NCBI RefSeq assembly: GCF_001426085.1
Contig: NZ_LMRR01000043.1
Coordinates: 124,001-188,000, forward strand
Source: Rhodococcus sp. Leaf278
GTDB taxonomy: Bacteria; Actinomycetota; Actinomycetes; Mycobacteriales; Mycobacteriaceae
DNA: 64,000 nucleotides
Direction of reading: 5' to 3'
Below, in pieces: positions 7,892-16,183 of this stretch (within the stretch, counting starts at the first letter, position 1; each line of letters starts with the position of its first letter). The notes beneath the pieces were generated by a model. That model had not been told where the DNA came from. It saw only the letters and a program-made list of their open reading frames with translations, and made no database searches. Position numbers and translations under genes: made by a program.

Positions 7892-10091
7892 CGCGTGCTG
7901 CGGACCTACCCAGGCAGCGCCGACCACCGAATCCACTGCTGACGGTGCGGGCACGGGAGGTCCAGCTCCAACCGATGCACTCCCGAGGTTGTGGCAGGTC
8001 CGCGAGCTGCAACTCGCCTCGGCCGCCGCGATCATCCTGGGCGCATCGTGGTTGCTCGGTCGAACGGGTGCCGATGCGGTTGCGACCGTCGGCGCTCTGA
8101 TCGCTGCCGCGATCGCCGCCGTCACCTTCGTTCCCGCGACGGTGAGAAATCTGCGACACGGACGCATCGGTGTCGGCACGCTGATGACGATCGCGCTCCT
8201 CGGTGCCATCGCATTGGGCCAGATCCCCGAGGCCGCGATGCTCGGTATCTTGTTCTCCGTCGCCGAGGGGCTCGAGGAATACGCGGTCACCAAGACCCGC
8301 CGCGGACTGCGCGCACTCCTGTCCTTGGTGCCGCCGACGGTATCTGTCCTGCGCGGTGGAACCGAGCAGGCCCTGTCCCCCGACGATGTCGTGATCGGGG
8401 ACATCATGGTGCTGCTGCCGGGTGAGCGAGCTGCCACGGACGGCACCATCGCTCGCGGTTCGACGAATCTGGACGTGTCTGCGATCACCGGCGAGTCCGT
8501 GCCCATCGAAGCCGGTGTCGGTGACGAGGTGCATGCCGGTGCCATCAACGGCGGCGGGGCCATCGAGGTCACCGTCACCGCGCCGGCATCGGAGAGTTCG
8601 CTTGCTCGCATCGTCCGCATCGTCGAACAGGCCCAGGACCGCAAAGGGGCCGGCCAACGGCTCGCGGACCGTATCGCACGTCCGCTCGTGCCCTCGATCA
8701 TGATTCTCGCCGTACTCGTCGCCGGCGTCGGTGCGGTGCTCGGTGACCCCATGTTGTGGCTCGAACGCGCACTGGTGGTCCTGGTCGCGGCATCACCGTG
8801 CGCGTTGGCCATCTCGGTGCCGCTGTCGGTGGTGGCGGCGATCGGGGCTGCGAGCCGCAACGGGGCATTGATCAAAGGCGGTGCAGCAGTGGAAGAGCTG
8901 GGCCGCATTCGCGTCGTCGCCTTGGACAAGACCGGCACCCTCACCGCAGGACGACCGGAGGTCGTCGACGTCGTCACCGCTGCGGGAATCAGCCGCAACG
9001 CCGCGCTGGCCGTTGCTGCTGCGCTCGAAGCGCGCAGCGAGCATCCACTCGCCCGCGCCGTACTGGCCTCCGTATCGACCGTCGCGGCAGCCGATGATGT
9101 CACTGCCATCGCCGGGCACGGCCTGACCGGCACCCTCGACGGCTCCGCGATCAGGCTCGGGAAACCGAGCTGGTTCGACACACACCCCAGCTCCGAGGAG
9201 TTCCACGCCGACGTCGCTCGTCTCCAGAGCAGCGGTGCCACAGTCGTTCTCGTCGAACGCGCCGGAGTTCTGATCGCTGCGATCGCCGTCCGCGACGAAC
9301 TGCGGCCCGAGGCCGCCGAGGCTGTCCGCCAACTCACCGCGCTCGGTATCGACACTGCGATGCTCACCGGCGACAACGCGCTCACTGCGCAGGCGCTGGC
9401 GACCCAGGCGGGCATCACCGCCGTCCACGCCGAACTACTGCCCGAGGACAAAGCGGCCCTGCTGACCGACATCGCGGCCGGACGCAAGATTGCGATGGTC
9501 GGCGACGGCATCAACGACGCTCCCGCCTTGGCGACCGCAGATGTCGGTATCGCCATGGGCGCGATGGGAACTGACGTTGCCATCGAGACCGCCGATGTTG
9601 CCCTCATGGGGGAAGACCTCCGGCATCTACCGCAGGTGCTGGCCCACGCTCGACGCGCCCGGCGCATCATGATCGAGAACATCGCCTTGTCGATTGCCAT
9701 CATCGGCGTGCTCGTCCCACTGGCTGCTACCGGTGTCCTGGGCTTGGCCACTGTGGTGCTCGTCCACGAACTCGCCGAAGTCCTGGTCATTGCCAATGCG
9801 ATTCGCGCCGCCCGCACCACGCCCTTGGACGGGTTCGTGCCACCGCCCGCGGCGTCCGGTGCCCTCAACGTCACGATCGCGCCCGCAGCGGCCTTCGAGG
9901 ATGCCTGCTGTGCTCCGGCTCCGACGCCGAGGAACATCTCACCTCTCGCATCTGGGAACCTACTGGCCTCCACCACCGCAACGTCACCGTCGGCGATCGG
10001 AGCAGACGATGGCAGCTCCGGGTGCTCGGATGGATGTACCTGCTGCACATCGACCCCCGCGTACGGCGAACTCTTCCGCGGAAAGAGGTAG
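7884..10091 (+). CDS. CadA/CtpG-like heavy-metal P1B-type ATPase
   Basis: The 735-residue pump has TGES near residue 200, the transmembrane metal motif SPCAL near 304, the phosphorylation motif DKTGT near 347 and GDGIND near 539. SPC instead of CPC places it near actinobacterial P1B ATPases that move Cd, Co, Zn or Fe. The last helix carries HELAE. A CC pair at residues 5-6 and a C-terminal tail with ACCAP, SGCSDGC and TCC clusters could bind soft metals before transport; there is no classical N-terminal GMTC domain. CadC control suggests Cd/Zn/Pb export. Metal specificity remains an inference. Confidence 0.87.
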   Translation: MADACCGPTQAAPTTESTADGAGTGGPAPTDALPRLWQVRELQLASAAAIILGASWLLGRTGADAVATVGALIAAAIAAVTFVPATVRNLRHGRIGVGTLMTIALLGAIALGQIPEAAMLGILFSVAEGLEEYAVTKTRRGLRALLSLVPPTVSVLRGGTEQALSPDDVVIGDIMVLLPGERAATDGTIARGSTNLDVSAITGESVPIEAGVGDEVHAGAINGGGAIEVTVTAPASESSLARIVRIVEQAQDRKGAGQRLADRIARPLVPSIMILAVLVAGVGAVLGDPMLWLERALVVLVAASPCALAISVPLSVVAAIGAASRNGALIKGGAAVEELGRIRVVALDKTGTLTAGRPEVVDVVTAAGISRNAALAVAAALEARSEHPLARAVLASVSTVAAADDVTAIAGHGLTGTLDGSAIRLGKPSWFDTHPSSEEFHADVARLQSSGATVVLVERAGVLIAAIAVRDELRPEAAEAVRQLTALGIDTAMLTGDNALTAQALATQAGITAVHAELLPEDKAALLTDIAAGRKIAMVGDGINDAPALATADVGIAMGAMGTDVAIETADVALMGEDLRHLPQVLAHARRARRIMIENIALSIAIIGVLVPLAATGVLGLATVVLVHELAEVLVIANAIRAARTTPLDGFVPPPAASGALNVTIAPAAAFEDACCAPAPTPRNISPLASGNLLASTTATSPSAIGADDGSSGCSDGCTCCTSTPAYGELFRGKR

Positions 10092-10097
10092 AGACCT

Positions 10098-10439
10098 GTG
10101 AGAGGTGATCGGACTGCGCGCAGGCTCTACGGGATCGAAATGACCGCAGCAGCAGGGGCATCGACAACAGAGGTGCGCTGGTACCACCTCGAACGAGCAC
10201 ACATCCTCTCGCAGCCCTATCCGTGGTTGCATACTCGCAACCACGCCGCGATGTTGAAAGCTGCGGTGACAGAACATGATCGGCGCGAATCCTGGGGCCA
10301 GTTGATTCGGATCGTGGTCGCTGCTCCAGGATCGTGGTCGGGGCGATACCCGGCCGGTAACACCGGCCGGGTCGAGGCGGGACTGATGTCGCCGATGCCC
10401 ATTCCGAAGGACCTTGCGGACGCGCTGGGGGGCACGTAG
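10098..10439 (+). CDS. DUF3703 family protein
   Basis: The 113-residue soluble protein contains the DUF3703 hallmarks WYHLERAHILSQPYPWLHT, an alkaline-histidine stretch, and the C-terminal GRYPAGNTGR. Members are repeatedly encoded beside cadmium/zinc exporters. GTG at 10098 lies 6 bp after the ATPase stop, so it is the third gene of the cad operon. Several His residues could bind metal, but no biochemical role is established for the family to my knowledge. Confidence 0.75.
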   Translation: MRGDRTARRLYGIEMTAAAGASTTEVRWYHLERAHILSQPYPWLHTRNHAAMLKAAVTEHDRRESWGQLIRIVVAAPGSWSGRYPAGNTGRVEAGLMSPMPIPKDLADALGGT

Positions 10440-10448
10440 CGGGAGTCA

Positions 10449-11411
10449 TCAGTTCAGGCCTGCGTAGGAGTGTAGGCCTGAGACGACCATGTTGATGATG
10501 AACAGGTTGAACAGCATCGCCACGAATCCAGCGATGTTGATCCATGCTGCGCGGGTGTTGCGCCATCCGCTGGTGGCGCGGGCGTGCAGGTAGGAGGCGT
10601 AGACGATCCAGGTGATGAAGGAGACCGTTTCTTTCGGGTCCCAGCCCCAGAATCGGCCCCATGCGGCTTCGGCCCAAATGGCGCCGAGGATGACGCCGAC
10701 GCCGAAGAGTGGAAATGCGAAGATCGTGGTCTTGTACGCCAGGATGTCCAGAGTCTGCGCGGAGGGCAGACGGGCGACGATTCGGCTCATTCTGCTCCCC
10801 GAGGCCTCGGGATGCTTCATCCGGATCAGGAACAGCGCGCTCGCAACCCCGGAGATCAAGAACACCCCGCTGCCGAGCGAGACGATCGAGACGTGCACCG
10901 GCAGCCAGTACGACTGCAGTGCCGGTACCACCGGTGCTGCGTTGGCGTACAGCACGGTACCGGCGACGAACAGGAGGATCAACGTCGGCACCAGAACGAA
11001 CAACCACAGGGTGCGCAGCTGCTTCGAGCGCAGCACCACCAGTGCAGCCAGTACACCGGCCGCGCAGGTGACCGAGACGAATTCGTACATGTTGCCCCAC
11101 GGCGGCCTGCTGGCGGCGATCCCGCGAAGAACGATCGACCCGACATGCAACGTCAGCGCCACCATCACCAGCCCGAGTCCGGTACGGCCCATGCGTTCGG
11201 ACGGAACCCGCCGGGGTGCGTCGGGAATGCGACCGGGCGTCGACGATGTCACTGCGATCACCCGCGTGCGCAGTCGCTCCATATTGTGCAGCTCCGCGCT
11301 ACGGGTCGACGCGAGCTGACCGAGGAATGCGATTGCTGCGAGGAGATAGACCACGAAGGCGGTCTCGAAGCTGATGTCGCTCCAACGAGCGAGGGTGTCG
11401 TCGATCGGCAT
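10449..11411 (-). CDS. ccsA: Cytochrome c maturation protein CcsA/CcsB (system II, heme channel)
   Basis: The 320-residue membrane protein has about eight hydrophobic segments and the tryptophan-rich heme-binding motif WGRFWGWDPKE between residues about 235 and 250. With ResB it forms the system II synthetase that exports heme and joins it to CxxCH of apocytochromes on the outer face of the membrane. ATG at 11411 lies 4 bp after the resB stop, so resB-ccsA is one translational unit. Its product would depend on the thiol reductants encoded at 3.9-6.0 kb. Confidence 0.9.
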   Translation of the reverse strand: MPIDDTLARWSDISFETAFVVYLLAAIAFLGQLASTRSAELHNMERLRTRVIAVTSSTPGRIPDAPRRVPSERMGRTGLGLVMVALTLHVGSIVLRGIAASRPPWGNMYEFVSVTCAAGVLAALVVLRSKQLRTLWLFVLVPTLILLFVAGTVLYANAAPVVPALQSYWLPVHVSIVSLGSGVFLISGVASALFLIRMKHPEASGSRMSRIVARLPSAQTLDILAYKTTIFAFPLFGVGVILGAIWAEAAWGRFWGWDPKETVSFITWIVYASYLHARATSGWRNTRAAWINIAGFVAMLFNLFIINMVVSGLHSYAGLN

Positions 11412-11415
11412 GGTG

Positions 11416-13068
11416 TTACACCGTTTCTCTGTCGTGGGTCTCGGAGTCGCTCGGGGTTGCCTGCGGCCAGATCTGTGACCGGAGGGTCTGGAATTCGGGT
11501 CCCCAGCCGGCGTGATCGGTGCGAGCCAGGCCGCCCATGTCCACTCGCGAGAGTCCGTGTTCGCCAAGGTGGGCCCGGAACCAGATGCGACGGCGTGTGA
11601 TGACCAGGGACACCAGTAGTCCGGTCATCATCGTGACCGCGAACACGAGGACCCACCTCTGCGCGGGGTCGTATCCGACCTGGAGATTCGCGAATTCCTT
11701 GGCACCGTCGAACCGGACGAGAGTGCCGTCGGAGAGGGTTGTCGATTCTCCGGGCCGCAGGTTGACCCGGTCCTGCTTGACCAGCCGACCCTGGTTGATC
11801 ATCTCCTGGTCCAGGGAGAAGATCGACTGCGGGATGCCGGTGTCGAGACCGGTGTCGCCCTTGTAGATGTCCACTGCCACAGCGGGATCGACCAATTCCG
11901 GGAAGCGAGAGGAGAGCAGATTCCCGTTGAATTGCGCGGTGGGCGCGAAGAGTCCTTCGATGGCGATCTGGCCTCGGCGGCGTTCGTCGGCGGTGGCGTA
12001 GGTCCCCCCGGGTGGGTCGAATCGCAGCGCGCCGCTGCTGAGGAACGTGGTGGCGTCGTCGGGGCGGAACTGCATGGCTTCGGTGCGGGTCTGGCCGTCG
12101 GGGAAGGTGACGGTGAACTCGGGGGCATAGCCGTGTCCGGTGAGGTAGATGCGTTCGTCGCCGAGCCGGAGGGGTTCGTTGACTTTGAGTTGGTAATCGC
12201 GCCAGGTGTCGGCGGCGATGTCGTCGGCGCTCTGGTAGGAGATGTTCGAGGTGAACATCTCGGCCTGACCATTGTCGAGGTAGTCGGCGGTGAAGTCCTT
12301 GACCCGGATACAGAACGGCTCGAGTCCGGTGCCGTCAGTGCTGTTGCCAGCACGGAAGGAGTCGTAGACGGCGGGAGAGGTGTTGCAGAAACCGGGTCCG
12401 TTGTCGGCGATGACGATGACCGAGCCTTCGTAGCCGAACAGTTTGCCGATGGCGATAGCGGCGAGCAGACCGATCAGCGAGAAGTGGAAGAGCAAGTTCC
12501 CGGCCTCGCGGGTATAGCCCTTCTCGGCCGAGAGAGTCAGTGCCCCATCGGGCTCGGGCCGAACGACGGTACGCCACCCTTTCAAGTGCGGCGCGATGTC
12601 GGCAATCACCTTCTCGGGGTCACCGGCGAGGGTGCCCGAATGATGCAACGGTAGTCGAGTGAGATTTCGGGGTACTCGAACAGGTTGTGCGCGAAGAGCT
12701 TTACCGTGCTCGATCAACCGCGGAGTCAGACAGCCGATCAGCGACACGAACAGCAGGACGTAGATCGCGGTGAACCAGGAACTTGCAAACACGTCGAACA
12801 ATTCCAGTGTGTCCATCACCGGCCCGAGAGCCGGGCGCGCGGCGATGTAGGCATCGACGGCCTGGGTATTGAGATTGCGCTGCGGCAGCAGTGCGCCGGG
12901 GATTGCTGCGGCGGCGAGAAGAAACAGCAGCACCAACGCTGTACGCATCGACGTCAGTTGTCGCCACCGGTTGCGCAGCATCGCCACCGTTCTGCGCACC
13001 AGTCTCGGCGAGTGCGCACTGGGGTGTTCGTCGATCGTCATCTCCGCACGCCCTTCACCGACCACCAT
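11416..13068 (-). CDS. resB: ResB-like cytochrome c maturation protein
   Basis: The 550-residue protein has three hydrophobic segments near the N-terminus (about 36-56, 95-115, 190-210), a large extracytoplasmic domain and a final membrane segment near 465-485, as in ResB/Ccs1. It partners CcsA in apocytochrome c haem ligation. The frame opens with ATG at 13068, immediately after the lnt stop (13069) and next to the BlaI-type dyad at 13071-13093; a second start, ATG at 13041, has GGAG close by. If transcription starts near the dyad, the first start would be leaderless. Confidence 0.9.
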   Translation of the reverse strand: MVVGEGRAEMTIDEHPSAHSPRLVRRTVAMLRNRWRQLTSMRTALVLLFLLAAAAIPGALLPQRNLNTQAVDAYIAARPALGPVMDTLELFDVFASSWFTAIYVLLFVSLIGCLTPRLIEHGKALRAQPVRVPRNLTRLPLHHSGTLAGDPEKVIADIAPHLKGWRTVVRPEPDGALTLSAEKGYTREAGNLLFHFSLIGLLAAIAIGKLFGYEGSVIVIADNGPGFCNTSPAVYDSFRAGNSTDGTGLEPFCIRVKDFTADYLDNGQAEMFTSNISYQSADDIAADTWRDYQLKVNEPLRLGDERIYLTGHGYAPEFTVTFPDGQTRTEAMQFRPDDATTFLSSGALRFDPPGGTYATADERRRGQIAIEGLFAPTAQFNGNLLSSRFPELVDPAVAVDIYKGDTGLDTGIPQSIFSLDQEMINQGRLVKQDRVNLRPGESTTLSDGTLVRFDGAKEFANLQVGYDPAQRWVLVFAVTMMTGLLVSLVITRRRIWFRAHLGEHGLSRVDMGGLARTDHAGWGPEFQTLRSQIWPQATPSDSETHDRETV

Positions 13069-14691
13069 CTAAATACTACGCGACATAGTAGTTTGCGGGT
13101 TCGGTGTGGTGGAGCGTGGTCGGCGCAGCAGCGAGAACGCCAGTGCCGCAACAGCGCCGGTGGCGGCAATCCATTCCGGAACGTTGCCGGTGATCGTCGC
13201 CGGGGTGAGCGTGGTGCTCAGTGACACCTCGGTGACGACAGCTGCGGGGGTGAACAGCTCCGTGCGCTCGACGACCTCCCCGCGTGCATCGATGACGGCG
13301 CTGACGCCGCTGGTGGCCGAAACGACGACGCTGCGCCCGTGTTCGACCGCTCGTACCCGTGACATGGCGAGTTGTTGATAGGTCATGTTCGTCCGACCGA
13401 AGGTGGCGTTGTTGGTCGGCACTGCGATCAGCTGGGCACCGGCGCGGACGGAGTCGGTGAGCAATGCGTCGAAGGCGACCTCGTAGCAGGTGGCCACCGC
13501 GACGGGCACTCCGGCGAGGTCGACGACGCCGTTGCCCTGACCCGGAACGAAGCGTCCTGCTTGGGCGGCGTAGGGAGAGAGTGCGGTGACGATCGTGCGG
13601 AGCGGCAGGTATTCGCCGAACGGCACCAGTTGCCGTTTGTCGTGCCTCTGCCCTGGGCCGGTGACCGGATCCCACACGATCGAGGTGTTCGTGGTGGTGC
13701 CGTCGCCCTGGCGTAGTACCGTGCCGACGAGAATGGGCACACCGACGGCGCGGGCCGCGGCGTCGATTCGTGCGGCGGCATCGGGGTTGCGCAGGGGGTC
13801 GATGTCGGAGGAGTTCTCCGGCCAGATGACCAGATCGGGTGCGCGTACGCGGCCGGAGTCGATGTCGTCGGCGAGCTCGATGGTGCGCTGAACGTGGTTG
13901 TCGAGCACCGCTCGTCGTTGGGCGTTGAAGTCGAGACCGAGCCGCGGGACGTTGCCTTGCACCAAGGCGACGGTGACCGTGTCCTGCTGCGGCGGAGCGA
14001 ACAGTGGGGCCACCATCGTGAGCGCCCCTACAGCAGTGGCCGCACCGATGCACGACGCTGCTGCAGTTCTGCGGGTGATGCGATCGGAGGCAACAGCGCC
14101 GGCCAGAGCGGACCCGATCAGCACCACGACGAACGACAACCCCGGTGCGCCGATCAACGCAGCCAGAGGCAGCAGCGGCCCGTCGGATTGACCGAATGCG
14201 ATGCGGCCCCAGGGGAATCCGCCGAACGGGATCCTAGATCGTGCCGCTTCCATCGCCACCCAGGCGCTCGCCACCCAGACCGGCCCCCACGGCAGTCGCG
14301 ACATCCGATCCGCTACTGCGCCGAACATCGCCACGAAGAGGGCTTGAACGACGGCCAGCGCCAGCCACGGCACCGATCCGACGTACTCCCCCACCCACGG
14401 CAGCAGAGGCACGAAGAACGCCGAGCCGGCAACGAAGCCGTAGCCGGCCCCCGCACGCGCCCCTCGCCCGCGCACAGCCAACAGCAGCATTGCAATTGCT
14501 ACCGGAGCGAGAAACCACAGATCTAGGGGCGGGAACGTGGCGTACATCGCCAGCCCCGAAGTTGCCGCTGCGGTCAGACGTGCCCAGGTTCGGGGCCCTT
14601 CACCTCGACTTGTCCGATACAGCCGCCACACTCGACCTCGGTCGACGCAGGACGGTCCGGGCCCGGGTTCGGCATCGGGCATCGCCCTCAT
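13069..14691 (-). CDS. lnt: Apolipoprotein N-acyltransferase
   Basis: The 540-residue product has an N-terminal multi-span region and a nitrilase-type catalytic domain. The Glu-Lys-Cys triad is visible: Glu in VIWPENSSDI, Lys in HDKRQLVPFGEYLP and Cys in VATCYEVAFD. Lnt adds the third acyl chain to the N-terminal cysteine of lipoproteins. An alternative ATG lies three codons in (14682). Its last eight codons overlap a BlaI-type dyad, and its start faces lspA across another dyad (14760-14782). An extra lnt on a mobile element is unusual and may serve the lipoproteins encoded alongside. Confidence 0.92.
   Translation of the reverse strand: MRAMPDAEPGPGPSCVDRGRVWRLYRTSRGEGPRTWARLTAAATSGLAMYATFPPLDLWFLAPVAIAMLLLAVRGRGARAGAGYGFVAGSAFFVPLLPWVGEYVGSVPWLALAVVQALFVAMFGAVADRMSRLPWGPVWVASAWVAMEAARSRIPFGGFPWGRIAFGQSDGPLLPLAALIGAPGLSFVVVLIGSALAGAVASDRITRRTAAASCIGAATAVGALTMVAPLFAPPQQDTVTVALVQGNVPRLGLDFNAQRRAVLDNHVQRTIELADDIDSGRVRAPDLVIWPENSSDIDPLRNPDAAARIDAAARAVGVPILVGTVLRQGDGTTTNTSIVWDPVTGPGQRHDKRQLVPFGEYLPLRTIVTALSPYAAQAGRFVPGQGNGVVDLAGVPVAVATCYEVAFDALLTDSVRAGAQLIAVPTNNATFGRTNMTYQQLAMSRVRAVEHGRSVVVSATSGVSAVIDARGEVVERTELFTPAAVVTEVSLSTTLTPATITGNVPEWIAATGAVAALAFSLLRRPRSTTPNPQTTMSRSI
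13071..13093. promoter_or_regulatory. BlaI-type dyad 1 (before resB-ccsA, inside lnt 3' end)
   Basis: AAATACTACG, CGA, CATAGTAGTT. It lies inside the last codons of lnt and ends 3 bp before the resB ATG, so it could give resB-ccsA control separate from lnt. Two mismatches between arms. Confidence 0.7.
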
Positions 14692-14759
14692 GACGAGGGT
14701 GCCGCCGCCCTCACGGCGACACGACGCATCGGGTGGCGGAGAAATCGACGGTATTCATC

Positions 14760-14782
14760 AACTACTATGGTGCATAGTATTT
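14760..14782. promoter_or_regulatory. BlaI-type dyad 2 (between lnt and lspA)
   Basis: AACTACTATG, GTG, CATAGTATTT, with one mismatch between arms. It sits in the divergent region between lnt (start 14691) and lspA (start 14867) and could control both. Confidence 0.8.
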
Positions 14783-14866
14783 CAAGTGTTGGCAAATCCG
14801 GGGTCACCTGCACCGTCTGCGGTGCACCCGGACGTACGCACGGTGTACACCCGAGAACGAGGACCA

Positions 14867-15382
14867 GTGACCCGCTCCCCCATCGCAGCCGCTCGGCTCC
14901 GCGCCGCCGCAACCGCCCTTGTCCTGGCTCTGGTCGCTGCCGCTCTACTGGTCGACTACTGGGCGCAGGCGGCGTTGTCCGGCTCGACGATTCCGCTGCG
15001 GATACTCGAGCTGCGACTGGCCTTCAATCGCGGAATGGCGTTCAGCCTGGGTGATTCTCTGCCCGTGTGGGTCGTCGTCGCCGTGACGGCGTCGATCACC
15101 ACCGGGTTGGCGATCTACGGGTGGCGTACCGCGCCTCACGCGGGTCCGGTCACCACGGCAGCGCTGTCGTTGGTCCTCGCCGGTGCACTCTCGAATGTCC
15201 TCGACCGGCTCCTCGACGGCGCGGTCACCGATTACTTTCACACCGGTTGGTGGCCGACATTCAACCTCGCCGACATCTACATCACCTGCGGGGTGGTGCT
15301 GATGATCGGGGCGGCACTGTTCACGCGAGAGGCCACAAAGATTACCCCTCGGCCCGCAGTGCCCGACAGCGCCGAATCGTGA
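14867..15382 (+). CDS. lspA: Lipoprotein signal peptidase
   Basis: The 171-residue aspartic peptidase has four hydrophobic segments and both catalytic aspartates in conserved boxes: NVLDRLLDGAVTDYF and FNLADIYI, plus the upstream NRGMAFSL box. It cleaves prolipoprotein signal peptides before the lipid-modified cysteine. GTG at 14867 is preferred because GAGGA precedes it; another GTG at 14843 is in frame. It forms a divergent pair with lnt, so the element carries two of the three steps of lipoprotein maturation (lgt is absent). Confidence 0.92.
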   Translation: MTRSPIAAARLRAAATALVLALVAAALLVDYWAQAALSGSTIPLRILELRLAFNRGMAFSLGDSLPVWVVVAVTASITTGLAIYGWRTAPHAGPVTTAALSLVLAGALSNVLDRLLDGAVTDYFHTGWWPTFNLADIYITCGVVLMIGAALFTREATKITPRPAVPDSAES

Positions 15383-15587
15383 ACTTGCATGAGATACCTC
15401 GGTGCTCGAATCGAATGCCCTGCAGTGCAGACACATTCGCGACAGGACAATCTTGCTGATTCGCTCGAACAGTGAGAGTGATCGACACCGGAACGGCTCG
15501 AAACATATTCGACCACAACCACCGACAAGCGATCGTCGCCTCTCGCTCGCCGAGGCGCACCGAGGCGCACCGAGGGGAACCTGCTGC

Positions 15588-16001
15588 ATGAGCGACAACA
15601 TCCCGGCGCTACCGCGCCGTATTTTTCTCGCTACGAGCTGCGCTACAGCGTGCCTGGCTGCCGCCGGATGCAGCGTCGGCGAAGCCCCGTCCGGTGAGGA
15701 CACCGCTTCCGACGGTCCCATCACCTTGTCGGTGAACGATGTTCCTGTCGGCGGTGGAATCGTGCTCGCCGACCGGCAGGTCGTCGTCACCCAACCGGAA
15801 CCCGGTACCTTCCGGGCCTTCTCGGCTATCTGTTCTCACCAAGGGTGCACAGTGAACCGAGTCCGCAACGGCACGATCGAGTGCCCCTGCCACAACAGTG
15901 CCTTCTCGATCACCGACGGGGTGGTCGTGCGCAGCCCCGCTACCGAGCCACTGCCGAACCGCGCCGTGACCAGAACCGTAGATACCCTCACAGTCGACTG
16001 A
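15588..16001 (+). CDS. Exported Rieske 2Fe-2S lipoprotein
   Basis: The 137-residue protein has a twin-arginine start (PRRIFLATS), a lipobox AAGC near residue 27 and a Rieske domain with CSHQGC and CPCHNSAF, the Cys-His/Cys-His ligands of the cluster. It is too short for a bc1-complex Rieske subunit and lacks its transmembrane pair, resembling small Rieske lipoproteins (QcrA-like, ubiquinol-cytochrome c reductase iron-sulfur annotated) of actinobacteria. GAGGGGAA precedes ATG at 15588. The upstream 200 bp has no BlaI-type dyad; it shows a short cgaggcgcac tandem repeat at 15551-15570. Its electron partner is unknown. Confidence 0.88.
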   Translation: MSDNIPALPRRIFLATSCATACLAAAGCSVGEAPSGEDTASDGPITLSVNDVPVGGGIVLADRQVVVTQPEPGTFRAFSAICSHQGCTVNRVRNGTIECPCHNSAFSITDGVVVRSPATEPLPNRAVTRTVDTLTVD

Positions 16002-16183
16002 TCCATCACCGGGCGGCCGAACATGCGAGGTGGACGGGTTCGGGGTGAACGGTGTCGACCGGGCCGATGTGCGGCAATCGAGGACCCACTCTGTGCCCCC
16101 ACCCGACTGGTGCCGGTTCCGGTACATCGCTGCCGTGTCGACGACAGCACGGCGTGCCGATCTCGCACCGGGTCGAGACCTGC

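Noticed and set aside
7448..10048. An 866-codon open frame on the minus strand
   Set aside because: It lies antisense to the P1B ATPase and CadC genes. Its composition is low-complexity Ala/Ser/Thr and no motif is visible; the plus-strand genes have full family signatures.
10309..10340. Direct repeat GGATCGTGGTCG within the DUF3703 gene
   Set aside because: Two copies 20 bases apart lie inside a conserved coding segment and need no explanation beyond codon use.
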